Of a stretch of 8,088 nt of DNA, positions 1-6,265 are shown one piece after another. The stretch comes from an uncultured Collinsella sp. (GTDB lineage: Bacteria > Actinomycetota > Coriobacteriia > Coriobacteriales > Coriobacteriaceae). The stretch is from the NCBI GenBank assembly GCA_902475825.1, contig CABSBA010000066.1, positions 1 to 8,088 of the forward strand, written 5' to 3'. The stretch's first letter is position 1. The number at the start of each line of letters is the position of its first letter. Below the pieces are notes generated by a model. The model searched no databases. It was not told where the DNA came from and was given only the letters and a program-made list of their open reading frames with translations. The translations under genes and the position numbers were made by a program.

Positions 1-155
1 CCACCAAGCTGCAGACCGAGCTCGGCTGGAGGCCCACGCACACCGACTTCGCCGAGGGCCTGAAGGCCACCATCGACTGGTACGTCGCCAACGAGTCCTG
101 GTGGCGCCCGGCCAAGGAGGCCACCGAGGCCAGGTACAGGGCTCAGGGCCAGTAG
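1..155 (+). CDS. rmlB: dTDP-glucose 4,6-dehydratase, C-terminal fragment
   Basis: This is the 3' end of a gene cut by the window edge. The open frame starts at base 3 and ends with TAG at 153-155, giving 50 residues. The visible tail has an ELGWRPTHTDFAEGL segment, then TIDWYVANESWW and a charged end. That order (GW-P, F-EGL, T-x-WY-x-N-x-WW) is the usual C-terminus of RmlB, the short-chain dehydrogenase-type enzyme that converts dTDP-glucose to dTDP-4-keto-6-deoxyglucose in the cytoplasm, the second step of dTDP-L-rhamnose synthesis. The catalytic and NAD-binding parts lie outside the window, so a related sugar-nucleotide dehydratase is possible. The next gene encodes the following two steps of the same pathway, which strongly supports RmlB. 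Confidence 0.85.
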   Translation, partial: TKLQTELGWRPTHTDFAEGLKATIDWYVANESWWRPAKEATEARYRAQGQ

Positions 156-175
156 GCCGCCCGAGTGCCCTTACG

Positions 176-234
176 GGGCGCCCTGGGCGGACCGCAGGGC
201 ATGGGGATGATCCTGCGGCCCGCCCGGGGCGCCC
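176..234 (+). repeat. Long GC-rich inverted repeat (hairpin) between rmlB and rmlCD
   Basis: Bases 176-198 pair with 212-234. Of 23 positions, 21 are Watson-Crick, one is a T-G wobble (184/226) and one is an A-C mismatch (191/219). The 13-base loop is 199-211. The stem is almost all G and C. It begins 20 bases after the rmlB stop and ends 21 bases before the rmlCD ribosome site. No T-run follows, so it is not a standard rho-independent terminator. A smaller hairpin (GCCC 167-170 with GGGC 176-179) would compete with its outer arm. Possible roles are mRNA stabilisation or processing between the two cistrons, a U-less terminator or attenuator, or a dispersed palindromic repeat. Confidence 0.8.
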
Positions 235-255
235 GCAACCACCGTATCGTCGATA

Positions 256-259
256 GGAG
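256..259 (+). promoter_or_regulatory. Ribosome binding site deciding the rmlCD start
   Basis: GGAG at 256-259 sits 10 bases before the ATG at 270. It is the reason for preferring that start over the in-frame GTG at 165, which would lie upstream of and read through the long hairpin. Confidence 0.75.
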
Positions 260-269
260 CTTTTCCCAC

Positions 270-1724
270 ATGGCAGACATCGCATTCGAGAAGGACCTCT
301 CCGTCACCGAGACCGGCATCGGGGGCCTCAAGGTCGTCGACCTGGCCGTCCACGGCGACTCGCGCGGCTGGTTCAAGGAGAACTGGCAGCGCGCCAAGAT
401 GACCTCTCTTGGCATCCCCGACCTCAAGGTCGTCCAGAACAACGTCTCCTACAACGAGAAGAGGGGCGTCACGCGCGGCATCCACGCGGAGCCCTGGGAC
501 AAGTTCATCTCCGTCGCCCGCGGCAGCGTCTTCGGCGCCTGGGTGGACCTGCGCGAGGGCAGCGCCACCTACGGGAAGGTCTACACCTGCACGCTCGACC
601 CGAGCAGGGCCATCTACGTCCCGCGCGGCGTGGGCAACTCCTTCCAGGCCCTGGAGGACGGCACCGCCTACACCTACCTGGTGGACGCCCACTGGTCGCT
701 GGAGCTCAAGAGGACCTACACCTTCGTTAACCTCGCCGACCCCGAGCTCGCCATCGAGTGGCCGATCCCGCTCGACCAGGCCACCGTCTCCGAGGCGGAC
801 AAAAACCACCCGATGCTGAAGGACGTCGTCCCGATGGCGCCCAGGAGGACGCTCGTCACCGGCTGCAACGGGCAGCTGGGCCATGCGGTGCGCGCGCTGG
901 CCGAGGAGCGCGGCGTCGCCAAGGGCTTCGACTTCTGCGACATCGACACCTTCGACATGTCCGACCCGGATGCCTACGCACAGTACGACTGGTCGCTCTA
1001 CGGCACCGTGATCAACTGCGGCGCCTACACTGCCGTGGATAAAGCGGAGACCCCCGAGGGCCGCGTGGCCGCCTGGAAGGCCAACGCGACCGGCCCGGCC
1101 CTCCTCGCCCGCACCTGCGCCGAGCACGGGATCACGCTGGTCCACGTGTCCTCCGACTACGTCTTCGACGGCGCCGCCGAGGTGCATGGCGAGGAGGAGC
1201 CCCTCAGCCCGCTGTCCGTCTACGGCCAGACCAAGGCCGCAGGCGACGTCGCCGTGGCCGGGTGCCCGCGCCACTACATCATGCGCAGCTCCTGGGTCAT
1301 CGGCGAGGGGCACAACTTCGTCAAGACGATGAAGGGCCTCTCCGACCGCGTCGCCGACCCCGAGGACAAGCTGGAACAGGTCACTGTGGTCGACGACCAG
1401 CTGGGCCGCCTGACCTTCACGCGCGACATGGCCGAGGCCATCTTCCACGTGCTGGACGCGAAGGCCCCCTACGGCACCTATAACTGCACCGGCTCCGGCG
1501 CCGTCAAGTCTTGGGCCGACATCGCCCGTGCCGTCTTCGAGGCCGCCAACGGCAACGGCGACAAAGTGGTCCCGCTTGCCACCGCCGACTACTACGCGAG
1601 CGCCGAGGACCCCATCGCCCCTCGCCCGGTCCACTCAGCGCTCGACCTGTCCAGGCTCGAGTCGGTCGGCTTCCGCATGCCCGACTGGGAGGAAGAGCTG
1701 GGGGAGTACCTCAAGACGCTCTAG
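270..1724 (+). CDS. rmlCD: Bifunctional dTDP-4-dehydrorhamnose 3,5-epimerase / reductase (RmlC-RmlD fusion)
   Basis: The 484-residue cytoplasmic protein catalyses the last two steps to dTDP-L-rhamnose: 3,5-epimerisation of dTDP-4-keto-6-deoxyglucose, then NAD(P)H reduction of the 4-keto group. Residues 1 to about 190 form a cupin RmlC domain with RGIHAEPWDKF (presumed catalytic His72), the VPRGVGNSF turn (116-125) and the ADP segment with Asp157. Residues about 192-484 form an RmlD short-chain reductase domain: dinucleotide-binding TGCNGQLG (197-204), VSSDYVFDG (293-301), the Tyr318-xxx-Lys322 catalytic pair and the C-terminal RPVHSALD segment (452-459). Each half has about the normal length for the separate enzyme, so this is a true fusion rather than a frame artefact. 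By eye, the RmlC half has Asn123 where many RmlCs have His, and His141 where the conserved Tyr is expected. The gene follows rmlB on the same strand and ends at a shared terminator. Its base composition, about 70% GC in sampled lines, is far above that of the genes to its right. Confidence 0.93.
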   Translation: MADIAFEKDLSVTETGIGGLKVVDLAVHGDSRGWFKENWQRAKMTSLGIPDLKVVQNNVSYNEKRGVTRGIHAEPWDKFISVARGSVFGAWVDLREGSATYGKVYTCTLDPSRAIYVPRGVGNSFQALEDGTAYTYLVDAHWSLELKRTYTFVNLADPELAIEWPIPLDQATVSEADKNHPMLKDVVPMAPRRTLVTGCNGQLGHAVRALAEERGVAKGFDFCDIDTFDMSDPDAYAQYDWSLYGTVINCGAYTAVDKAETPEGRVAAWKANATGPALLARTCAEHGITLVHVSSDYVFDGAAEVHGEEEPLSPLSVYGQTKAAGDVAVAGCPRHYIMRSSWVIGEGHNFVKTMKGLSDRVADPEDKLEQVTVVDDQLGRLTFTRDMAEAIFHVLDAKAPYGTYNCTGSGAVKSWADIARAVFEAANGNGDKVVPLATADYYASAEDPIAPRPVHSALDLSRLESVGFRMPDWEEELGEYLKTL

Positions 1725-1749
1725 CCGCTGTTATTGAATTGACGAGAGC

Positions 1750-1778
1750 AAAAGCCGCCGTTCTTAACGGCGGCTTTT
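1750..1778. terminator. Bidirectional rho-independent terminator between convergent genes
   Basis: A perfect 13-bp stem pairs 1750-1762 (AAAAGCCGCCGTT) with 1766-1778 around the 3-base loop CTT. The A-run on the left and T-run on the right give a U-tract on both strands, so it can end both the rmlCD transcript and the opposing GT2/GT2/YfhO transcript. The left-running YfhO-family gene has its stop codon in the loop region (1764-1766), so the right arm of the stem is also coding sequence. Confidence 0.93.
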
Positions 1779-4175
1779 CTTGTTTCTGGCGAATAGCCCC
1801 GCTGTAACAAGGGCAACGGCGGTCGCCAAACTCACCGCAAGCCCCGCAAATGCGCCCGGGGTCCTATAGCTCATTACGATCTTATTCGTGCCTTTCTGCA
1901 CGCTCAAGCATGACAAGCCCTTATCGGCGGCGGGCGCCAGCTCTGCGGCGGTGCCGTTTACCGTTACGTTCCAGCCCTCATCGTACGGAACGCTCAGCAG
2001 CAGGTTGCCGTCATCCTTGGCGGTATACTCGCCTTCGATCCTTCCGTCCTCAAAAACCGTCGGAATAAACTCGCTCGTCTTAAACTCGTTAATGATCTGT
2101 TTGAAAACGTCCAGATTGAGGGCGTAAAAGACCGGTTCATTGTTTTGGGGCATGTCTGTATAGCCCTCTGCGACTCCGATTGACACCGTATGCTGGCTCG
2201 GGGCGTCCGATGTATCCGCAACCTGGCGGATATTATTGTCGAATCTCCAGGCCTCGTTTTCAATCGTTTTCTGGTCGATGGTAAGGGCGACGGGCCAATA
2301 GCTGCCGGCAGTCGCATCTTTGTTGATGTAGAGATATCCGATGGAACCCGACGGCACGGTGACGTTCCACTGCCTTAAGTTCTCGTCATCTTCCGTGTTC
2401 GTGGCCTCGATTTTGGTATAGAGCTTTACCTCGCGGCCTAGGATTTTGCTGTAGAGGTCGTTTTGCTTTTCGAAGGGGTTCTCGATCTTCAGCGTGCTGT
2501 TTTGGATATCGCTTGAGGCTGCGACGCCAATGCTGAGCGCATAGGGGTTCTCGTACACCGCGCTTGTGGAGTCCGCCTGATTCGTCTTGGCCGAAACGTA
2601 TCCCGCAGGTGCGTTCTCGGGTATGGCATACTTGACTCCCAGTAAGGCATCGACGGCAAGAATGGGCTCTGCATAACGGGTCGAAAACTCGCCGACACTG
2701 CTGTATCCAAGGGAGTTGAGCAGTGCAATTGCCTGCGGGTTGTTTGCCGATGAATATGAAGACAGTTGGTTGTATCCAAGCGCCAGGCCTTCGTTGAGGG
2801 CAGCGCTATCGGCGCGCGTGATCGTACGGTCGATGCGGTAGAAAGACGCCGAATCCCGGCCTTGAATGGCTGTGATCGTGTTGGTTGCGGTGGCGACATA
2901 GGCGCTGTTGGCTTCTTCGGAATAGCCTGTGTACAGCTGGTTCCACATAACATGGGCGTTGGCAAATAGTTCAATTGCCGTGAGCGCCAGGAGCGGCATG
3001 ATGATGGCCGGACGATGGGCTCGACGTAATGTTGGCCGCTCATTGAGTTTCTGCAACGCGTATCCTGCGGCCCACAACGCAAAGAAGCTAAGCAAAAAAG
3101 CTGTGCGCGAGTAGAAGCCGTTAGGAACGCGCATGCCGCACCAGATGTACTCGAGCGGGCTCAAAACGGAGCTTGCGACCAGGGTTATCGTGACGACGAG
3201 TGTTGCGATACGCGTCTTGATTGAAACCGTGCGGTTAACCAGCAGGCTCAACGCAAGCAGCATCATGATGATGCCGCAATGGAACTGCGGTGTGCTATCG
3301 TTGTTTACCCACATGCAGGGAAGAAAGCCCCTGATAAGCGACTTGAGGCTGGTTTTAAGTAGGGGGCCGAGTGCCAGAACGGGACCGCCCTTGGACATGG
3401 CAAGGATGGTCGGCAAAAAGGTCCATGCGGACAGGAGCAGTCCAAGCGCGATACCCCCGGCGAATCGCAGGGCTCGATCGAGCATGAGCTTCAAGCTAAA
3501 TCCTTCTTCTGTTACACAATCGATAAATTCGACCAATACGAAGATGCAGAGGAACAGGATGCTGATGTAGGCCGTATACCAGCAGAACATGACATTGAGC
3601 GCCGTTGCGATGACGAGGCGGGTCATGCGCTGCTTGCGGATGAGTTCGTAGCATCCGTAGGCGCAGATGGGCAGCAGGATGAGGCAATCGATCCAGAGCG
3701 GGTTGCGCAGGTTGCTGATGGTCCAGCTGCAAAATGTGAACGAGAGGGAAAGCAGGAATGCTGCGGGCTTGGGTAGGCCAAAGCGCTTTTGCAGGAACCA
3801 GGCGCTGCTGATGTGGATACAGCCGAGCTTGAGCGCGGTGATAACAAACACAAAGAGCGTCAGCTTGTCTTGAGGAAACAGTACGCAGAGCAGGTTAAAG
3901 GGGCTGGCGAGATAGTAGCTATAGAGCCCCCACGTGTTCATGCCCAGTCCCTGAGAAAAGGAGTAGCGAAGATTCTCCTCGCCCAAAAGGACGCGCCGGA
4001 ACCAAGCAAAGAAGTCGATGTACTGGTACTTGAGGTCGCTAGCGAGAAACGAGTTGTCGCCAAAGGGGTAGACGTGCCCCGCCGCTGCAAGTGCGACAAA
4101 GAGCGCGACGGTAAACGCAAAGCAGGCAGCATAGAATGCTACATTCTTGAACGTGCATTTATTGGACCGTTTCAT
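1764..4175 (-). CDS. YfhO-family multi-pass membrane protein (putative GT-C glycosyltransferase)
   Basis: An 803-residue membrane protein. Helix 1 covers about 11-34, followed by an outside loop with PFGDNSFLASDLKYQY (37-52), including Asp40 and Asp47, and then FAWFRR. A YSFSQGLGMNTWGLYSYYLASPFN stretch (71-94) is characteristic of YfhO proteins. Further helices lie near 105-125, 137-155, 161-180, 184-217, 236-259, 300-316, 323-340, 355-375 and 388-408. A large soluble part (about 415-770) contains the typical SVPYDEGWNVTVNG segment (728-741), and a last helix (773-795) precedes a basic tail. In Bacillus and Listeria, YfhO-type proteins are GT-C enzymes thought to move a sugar from undecaprenyl phosphate to lipoteichoic acid outside the cell; the acceptor here is unknown. 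The ATG at 4175 is chosen because GAGGA lies 5 bases upstream; a frame opening 26 codons earlier has weaker support. The start overlaps the preceding glycosyltransferase gene by 17 bases, implying translational coupling. Confidence 0.85.
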   Translation of the reverse strand: MKRSNKCTFKNVAFYAACFAFTVALFVALAAAGHVYPFGDNSFLASDLKYQYIDFFAWFRRVLLGEENLRYSFSQGLGMNTWGLYSYYLASPFNLLCVLFPQDKLTLFVFVITALKLGCIHISSAWFLQKRFGLPKPAAFLLSLSFTFCSWTISNLRNPLWIDCLILLPICAYGCYELIRKQRMTRLVIATALNVMFCWYTAYISILFLCIFVLVEFIDCVTEEGFSLKLMLDRALRFAGGIALGLLLSAWTFLPTILAMSKGGPVLALGPLLKTSLKSLIRGFLPCMWVNNDSTPQFHCGIIMMLLALSLLVNRTVSIKTRIATLVVTITLVASSVLSPLEYIWCGMRVPNGFYSRTAFLLSFFALWAAGYALQKLNERPTLRRAHRPAIIMPLLALTAIELFANAHVMWNQLYTGYSEEANSAYVATATNTITAIQGRDSASFYRIDRTITRADSAALNEGLALGYNQLSSYSSANNPQAIALLNSLGYSSVGEFSTRYAEPILAVDALLGVKYAIPENAPAGYVSAKTNQADSTSAVYENPYALSIGVAASSDIQNSTLKIENPFEKQNDLYSKILGREVKLYTKIEATNTEDDENLRQWNVTVPSGSIGYLYINKDATAGSYWPVALTIDQKTIENEAWRFDNNIRQVADTSDAPSQHTVSIGVAEGYTDMPQNNEPVFYALNLDVFKQIINEFKTSEFIPTVFEDGRIEGEYTAKDDGNLLLSVPYDEGWNVTVNGTAAELAPAADKGLSCLSVQKGTNKIVMSYRTPGAFAGLAVSLATAVALVTAGLFARNKKSRR

Positions 4176-5127
4176 CAGATTCCTCGTTGGATTCTCGAAT
4201 GATATAGATGGGACGTCGTTTGGTTTCCAAGTAGGCTTTTGCCAAGTATTCACCGATGATTCCTAAGCACAGAAGCTGCATGCCGCCAAACAGCGTTATG
4301 AGGCAGGCGAGCGACGGCCATCCGCCGACGGGGTCACCCCAAACGAGTGTTTTGACCAGGATGACGACGAATCCCAGAATGGCGATGAGGCAGAAAACGA
4401 TACCCGTGAGAGCGGCGAGGGATAGCGGCGCCGTGGAAAACGCGACGATGCCGTCGATGGAGTAGATGAGCAGCGACCAAAAGCTCCACTTGGTCTCGCC
4501 GGCTACGCGGTTGACGTTTACGTAGGGGAGCCATTTAGTCTTGAAGCCGACCCAGCCGTAAATGCCCTTGGAGAATCGGTTATATTCGCCCATGGAGACG
4601 ATGGCGTTAACCATGGGGCGCTTCATGAGCCTAAAGTCGCGAGCGCCGTCGACGATGTCCGCGTTGGAAATGCGGTTGATGATCTTGTAGAACATGCGGG
4701 CGAAGAACGACCTGATTGGAGGCTCCCCTTTGCGGGTGGTCCTGCGCGTAGCGACGTTGTCGTAGTCTTCGGTTCGCAAGATCTCGTACATCTGCGGCAG
4801 CAGCGAGGGCGGGTCCTGCATGTCGGCGTCCATGGTGGCGACATAGTCACCCTTTGCATGTTGGAGTCCGGCAAACAGTGCCGCCTCCTTGCCAAAGTTG
4901 CGCGAGAAAGAGTGCCATCGGATGGCGTATGGATGCGCCGCCGCAGCTTCTGCTTTCATGACGGAAAGCGTTTTGTCTGCCGAACCGTCATCGATGAGGA
5001 CGGCTTCAAAGGAGATGCAGGGGTCTTGCTGGGTCATGATGCGAACGACGCCATCGAGCTCTTTAAGAAAGATCGGAAGCGATTCCTGCTCGTTATAGCA
5101 CGGCACGACAATGGAGATGAGCGGCAT
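4159..5127 (-). CDS. GT2 glycosyltransferase, CsbB/GtrB/DPM1-like, putative undecaprenyl-phosphate sugar synthase
   Basis: A 322-residue protein of normal length for the CsbB/GtrB/DPM1-like group. The GT-A domain starts at once with SIVVPCYNEQESL (5-17). IDDGSADKT (45-53) gives the nucleotide-binding aspartates, and MDADMQDPP (99-107) carries the DxD motif. NRFSKGIYGWVGFKT (183-197) and GETKWSFWSL (210-219) are typical of the family. Two hydrophobic helices follow (about 235-260 and 270-295), then GEYLAKAY and a charged cytoplasmic tail. Such enzymes transfer a sugar from a nucleotide donor to undecaprenyl phosphate on the inner membrane face. The sugar cannot be read from the sequence. The ATG at 5127 has GAGAGG 9 bases upstream, placed at the end of the preceding gene, with only 6 bases between the two coding regions. 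Adjacency to a YfhO-family gene supports a GT2 donor and GT-C transferase pair. Confidence 0.88.
   Translation of the reverse strand: MPLISIVVPCYNEQESLPIFLKELDGVVRIMTQQDPCISFEAVLIDDGSADKTLSVMKAEAAAAHPYAIRWHSFSRNFGKEAALFAGLQHAKGDYVATMDADMQDPPSLLPQMYEILRTEDYDNVATRRTTRKGEPPIRSFFARMFYKIINRISNADIVDGARDFRLMKRPMVNAIVSMGEYNRFSKGIYGWVGFKTKWLPYVNVNRVAGETKWSFWSLLIYSIDGIVAFSTAPLSLAALTGIVFCLIAILGFVVILVKTLVWGDPVGGWPSLACLITLFGGMQLLCLGIIGEYLAKAYLETKRRPIYIIRESNEESDETVQ
4181..4185 (-). promoter_or_regulatory. Ribosome binding site for the YfhO-family gene
   Basis: Read on the minus strand, GAGGA lies 5 bases before the ATG at 4175-4173. It sits inside the end of the upstream glycosyltransferase gene and sets the start at residue 27 of the longest open frame. 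Confidence 0.6.
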
Positions 5128-5133
5128 GGTGGT

Positions 5134-6105
5134 TTACCTCTCGTTTGGATTGGAAGTAGGGTGGCCGGGCTGGTCGTCGTAGGCGTATTTGCTGTACACG
5201 TTGACCTCCCACTGCTTTTTTTCGACCTTTGCTACCGAATCCAGGATGAATCCGGTTGCAAGGCTCAGACTGCACAGGAACATAAACGACGCGGCGAGCA
5301 TGGCGGTGGGGAAGCGCGGAACGAGGCCGGTCTGGAAATACTCGACAACTATGGGCATGCCCAGGGCGAGGCCGATCACCGCAAACAGAAGCGCGACGAG
5401 GCTGAAGAACTTCAGCGGGCGGTAGTCCTTGAACAGCGTTCCGATCATCGCAACGACTTTAATGCCGTCGCTCACGGTATTGAGCTTAGACTCGGATCCT
5501 TCGGGACGATCGCGGTACTCAATGGGCACGTCCTTGATACGCCAGCGGTGATCGACGGCATGGATGGATAGTTCGGTTTCGATCTGAAATCCCTCGGAAA
5601 GCACGGGGAACGTTTTGACAAAGGGACGGCTCATGGCGCGGTAGCCGGTCATGACGTCATCGAAGCTGTAGCCATAGATCCACTTGATCATGGCTCGAAC
5701 TAGGTTGTTGCCAAAACCATGGAAGGCTCGCTTGTTTTCCTCGGCATAGGTCCCATTGGAAAGGCGGTCGCCTACGGTCATGTCGGCCGTGCCGTTAAGG
5801 ATGGGCTCGCAGAGGGCTTTGGCCGCCTCGGCGGGGTAGGTGTCGTCTCCGTCGACCATCAGGTAGCAATCGGCGTCGATATCGCGAAACATCTGGCGGC
5901 ACACGTTGCCCTTTCCCTGGCGGGGCTCAAAGCGGACCGTGGCGCCGTGCTCGGTAGCGATGCGTGAGGTATCGTCCGATGAGTTGTTGTCGTAGACATA
6001 GACCGTCGCTTGCGGAAGCTCGCGGTGAAAGTCGTCGATGACCTTACCAATCGTGAGCGCTTCGTTGTAGCAAGGGATGATGACGGCGATGGATTCAGAA
6101 TTCAC
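5134..6105 (-). CDS. GT2 glycosyltransferase with two C-terminal membrane helices (DPM1/DPG-synthase-like)
   Basis: A 323-residue protein, first gene of the left-running operon. IAVIIPCYNEALTIGKVI (6-23) opens the GT-A fold, VYDNNSSDDT (37-46) follows, and MVDGDDTYP (83-91) holds the metal and donor-binding aspartates. GNNLVRAMIKWIYG (132-145) and DDVMTGYRAMSRPF (149-162) match the group related to dolichyl-phosphate mannose/glucose synthases, as does EGFQIETELS (171-180). RPLKFF leads into two helices (about 232-253 and 267-290) and a charged tail. It probably also loads a sugar onto a polyprenyl phosphate, although direct transfer to a lipid-linked glycan is not excluded. It differs clearly from the next gene's product, so the pair is not a recent duplication. 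Translation starts at GTG (6105-6103), set by AAGGAG 6 bases upstream. Confidence 0.87.
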   Translation of the reverse strand: MNSESIAVIIPCYNEALTIGKVIDDFHRELPQATVYVYDNNSSDDTSRIATEHGATVRFEPRQGKGNVCRQMFRDIDADCYLMVDGDDTYPAEAAKALCEPILNGTADMTVGDRLSNGTYAEENKRAFHGFGNNLVRAMIKWIYGYSFDDVMTGYRAMSRPFVKTFPVLSEGFQIETELSIHAVDHRWRIKDVPIEYRDRPEGSESKLNTVSDGIKVVAMIGTLFKDYRPLKFFSLVALLFAVIGLALGMPIVVEYFQTGLVPRFPTAMLAASFMFLCSLSLATGFILDSVAKVEKKQWEVNVYSKYAYDDQPGHPTSNPNER

Positions 6106-6111
6106 TTAATG

Positions 6112-6117
6112 CTCCTT
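6112..6117 (-). promoter_or_regulatory. Strong ribosome binding site for the first GT2 gene (GTG start)
   Basis: On the minus strand, AAGGAG is followed by 6 bases and then GTG at 6105-6103. The near-perfect Shine-Dalgarno supports the GTG start. Confidence 0.8.
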
Positions 6118-6135
6118 ATACATTCAATCCTAGAA

Positions 6136-6164
6136 AGTATAGCCGTTTGGGCCTGGCATCCTAA
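6136..6164 (-). promoter_or_regulatory. Putative promoter of the GT2/GT2/YfhO operon
   Basis: The minus strand has TATACT (6141-6136) as a good -10 element. With a 17-base spacer, the -35 position holds TTAGGA (6164-6159), which matches only three of six consensus bases. Initiation would fall near 6129, giving a leader of about 25 bases that contains the ribosome site. This is a motif match by eye only. Confidence 0.4.
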
Positions 6165-6220
6165 GATGTGGGTTAGTTCTCCAGTTTTGTTGCGCGAATC
6201 GTTTGCATGGCCGTCGGGTC

Positions 6221-6226
6221 TATACT
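6221..6226 (+). promoter_or_regulatory. Putative -10 element of the wzm-wzt operon
   Basis: TATACT at 6221-6226 lies 40 bases before the wzm start and would give a leader of about 30 bases. I see no convincing -35 hexamer at 16-18 bases upstream, so this is tentative. Together with the minus-strand element at 6136-6141 it suggests divergent promoters in the 160-base gap. Confidence 0.35.
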
Positions 6227-6250
6227 GTTCGTTTGTCAACGATTACGAGT

Positions 6251-6257
6251 AAAGGAG
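6251..6257 (+). promoter_or_regulatory. Ribosome binding site deciding the wzm GTG start
   Basis: AAAGGAG at 6251-6257 is 8 bases before GTG at 6266. It favours this start over the in-frame ATG at 6203, which lies upstream of the likely -10 element and so would probably not be transcribed. Confidence 0.75.
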
Positions 6258-6265
6258 TTGCATCC

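Noticed and set aside
165..269. In-frame GTG extension of rmlCD by 35 residues
   Set aside because: It would translate the long hairpin, gives a Gly/Arg/Pro-rich stretch unlike any RmlC N-terminus, and has no ribosome site; ATG 270 has GGAG at proper spacing.
171..1634. 487-codon open frame on the minus strand opposite rmlCD
   Set aside because: A by-product of very high GC in the opposite gene; composition is Gly/Val/Asp/Ala-rich without recognisable motifs, and the plus strand has a clear two-domain enzyme.
4176..4253. Upstream start giving an 829-residue YfhO-family protein
   Set aside because: The added 26 residues lie within the GT2 gene and are polar and unlike a YfhO N-terminus; the start at 4175 has a Shine-Dalgarno and places the first helix normally.
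4858..5571. 237-codon plus-strand frame crossing the junction of the two GT2 genes
   Set aside because: Covers parts of two well-supported minus-strand genes and shows no domain; a shadow frame.
6203..6265. ATG start at 6203 for wzm
   Set aside because: It precedes the likely -10 at 6221-6226 and lacks the AAAGGAG site that serves GTG 6266.
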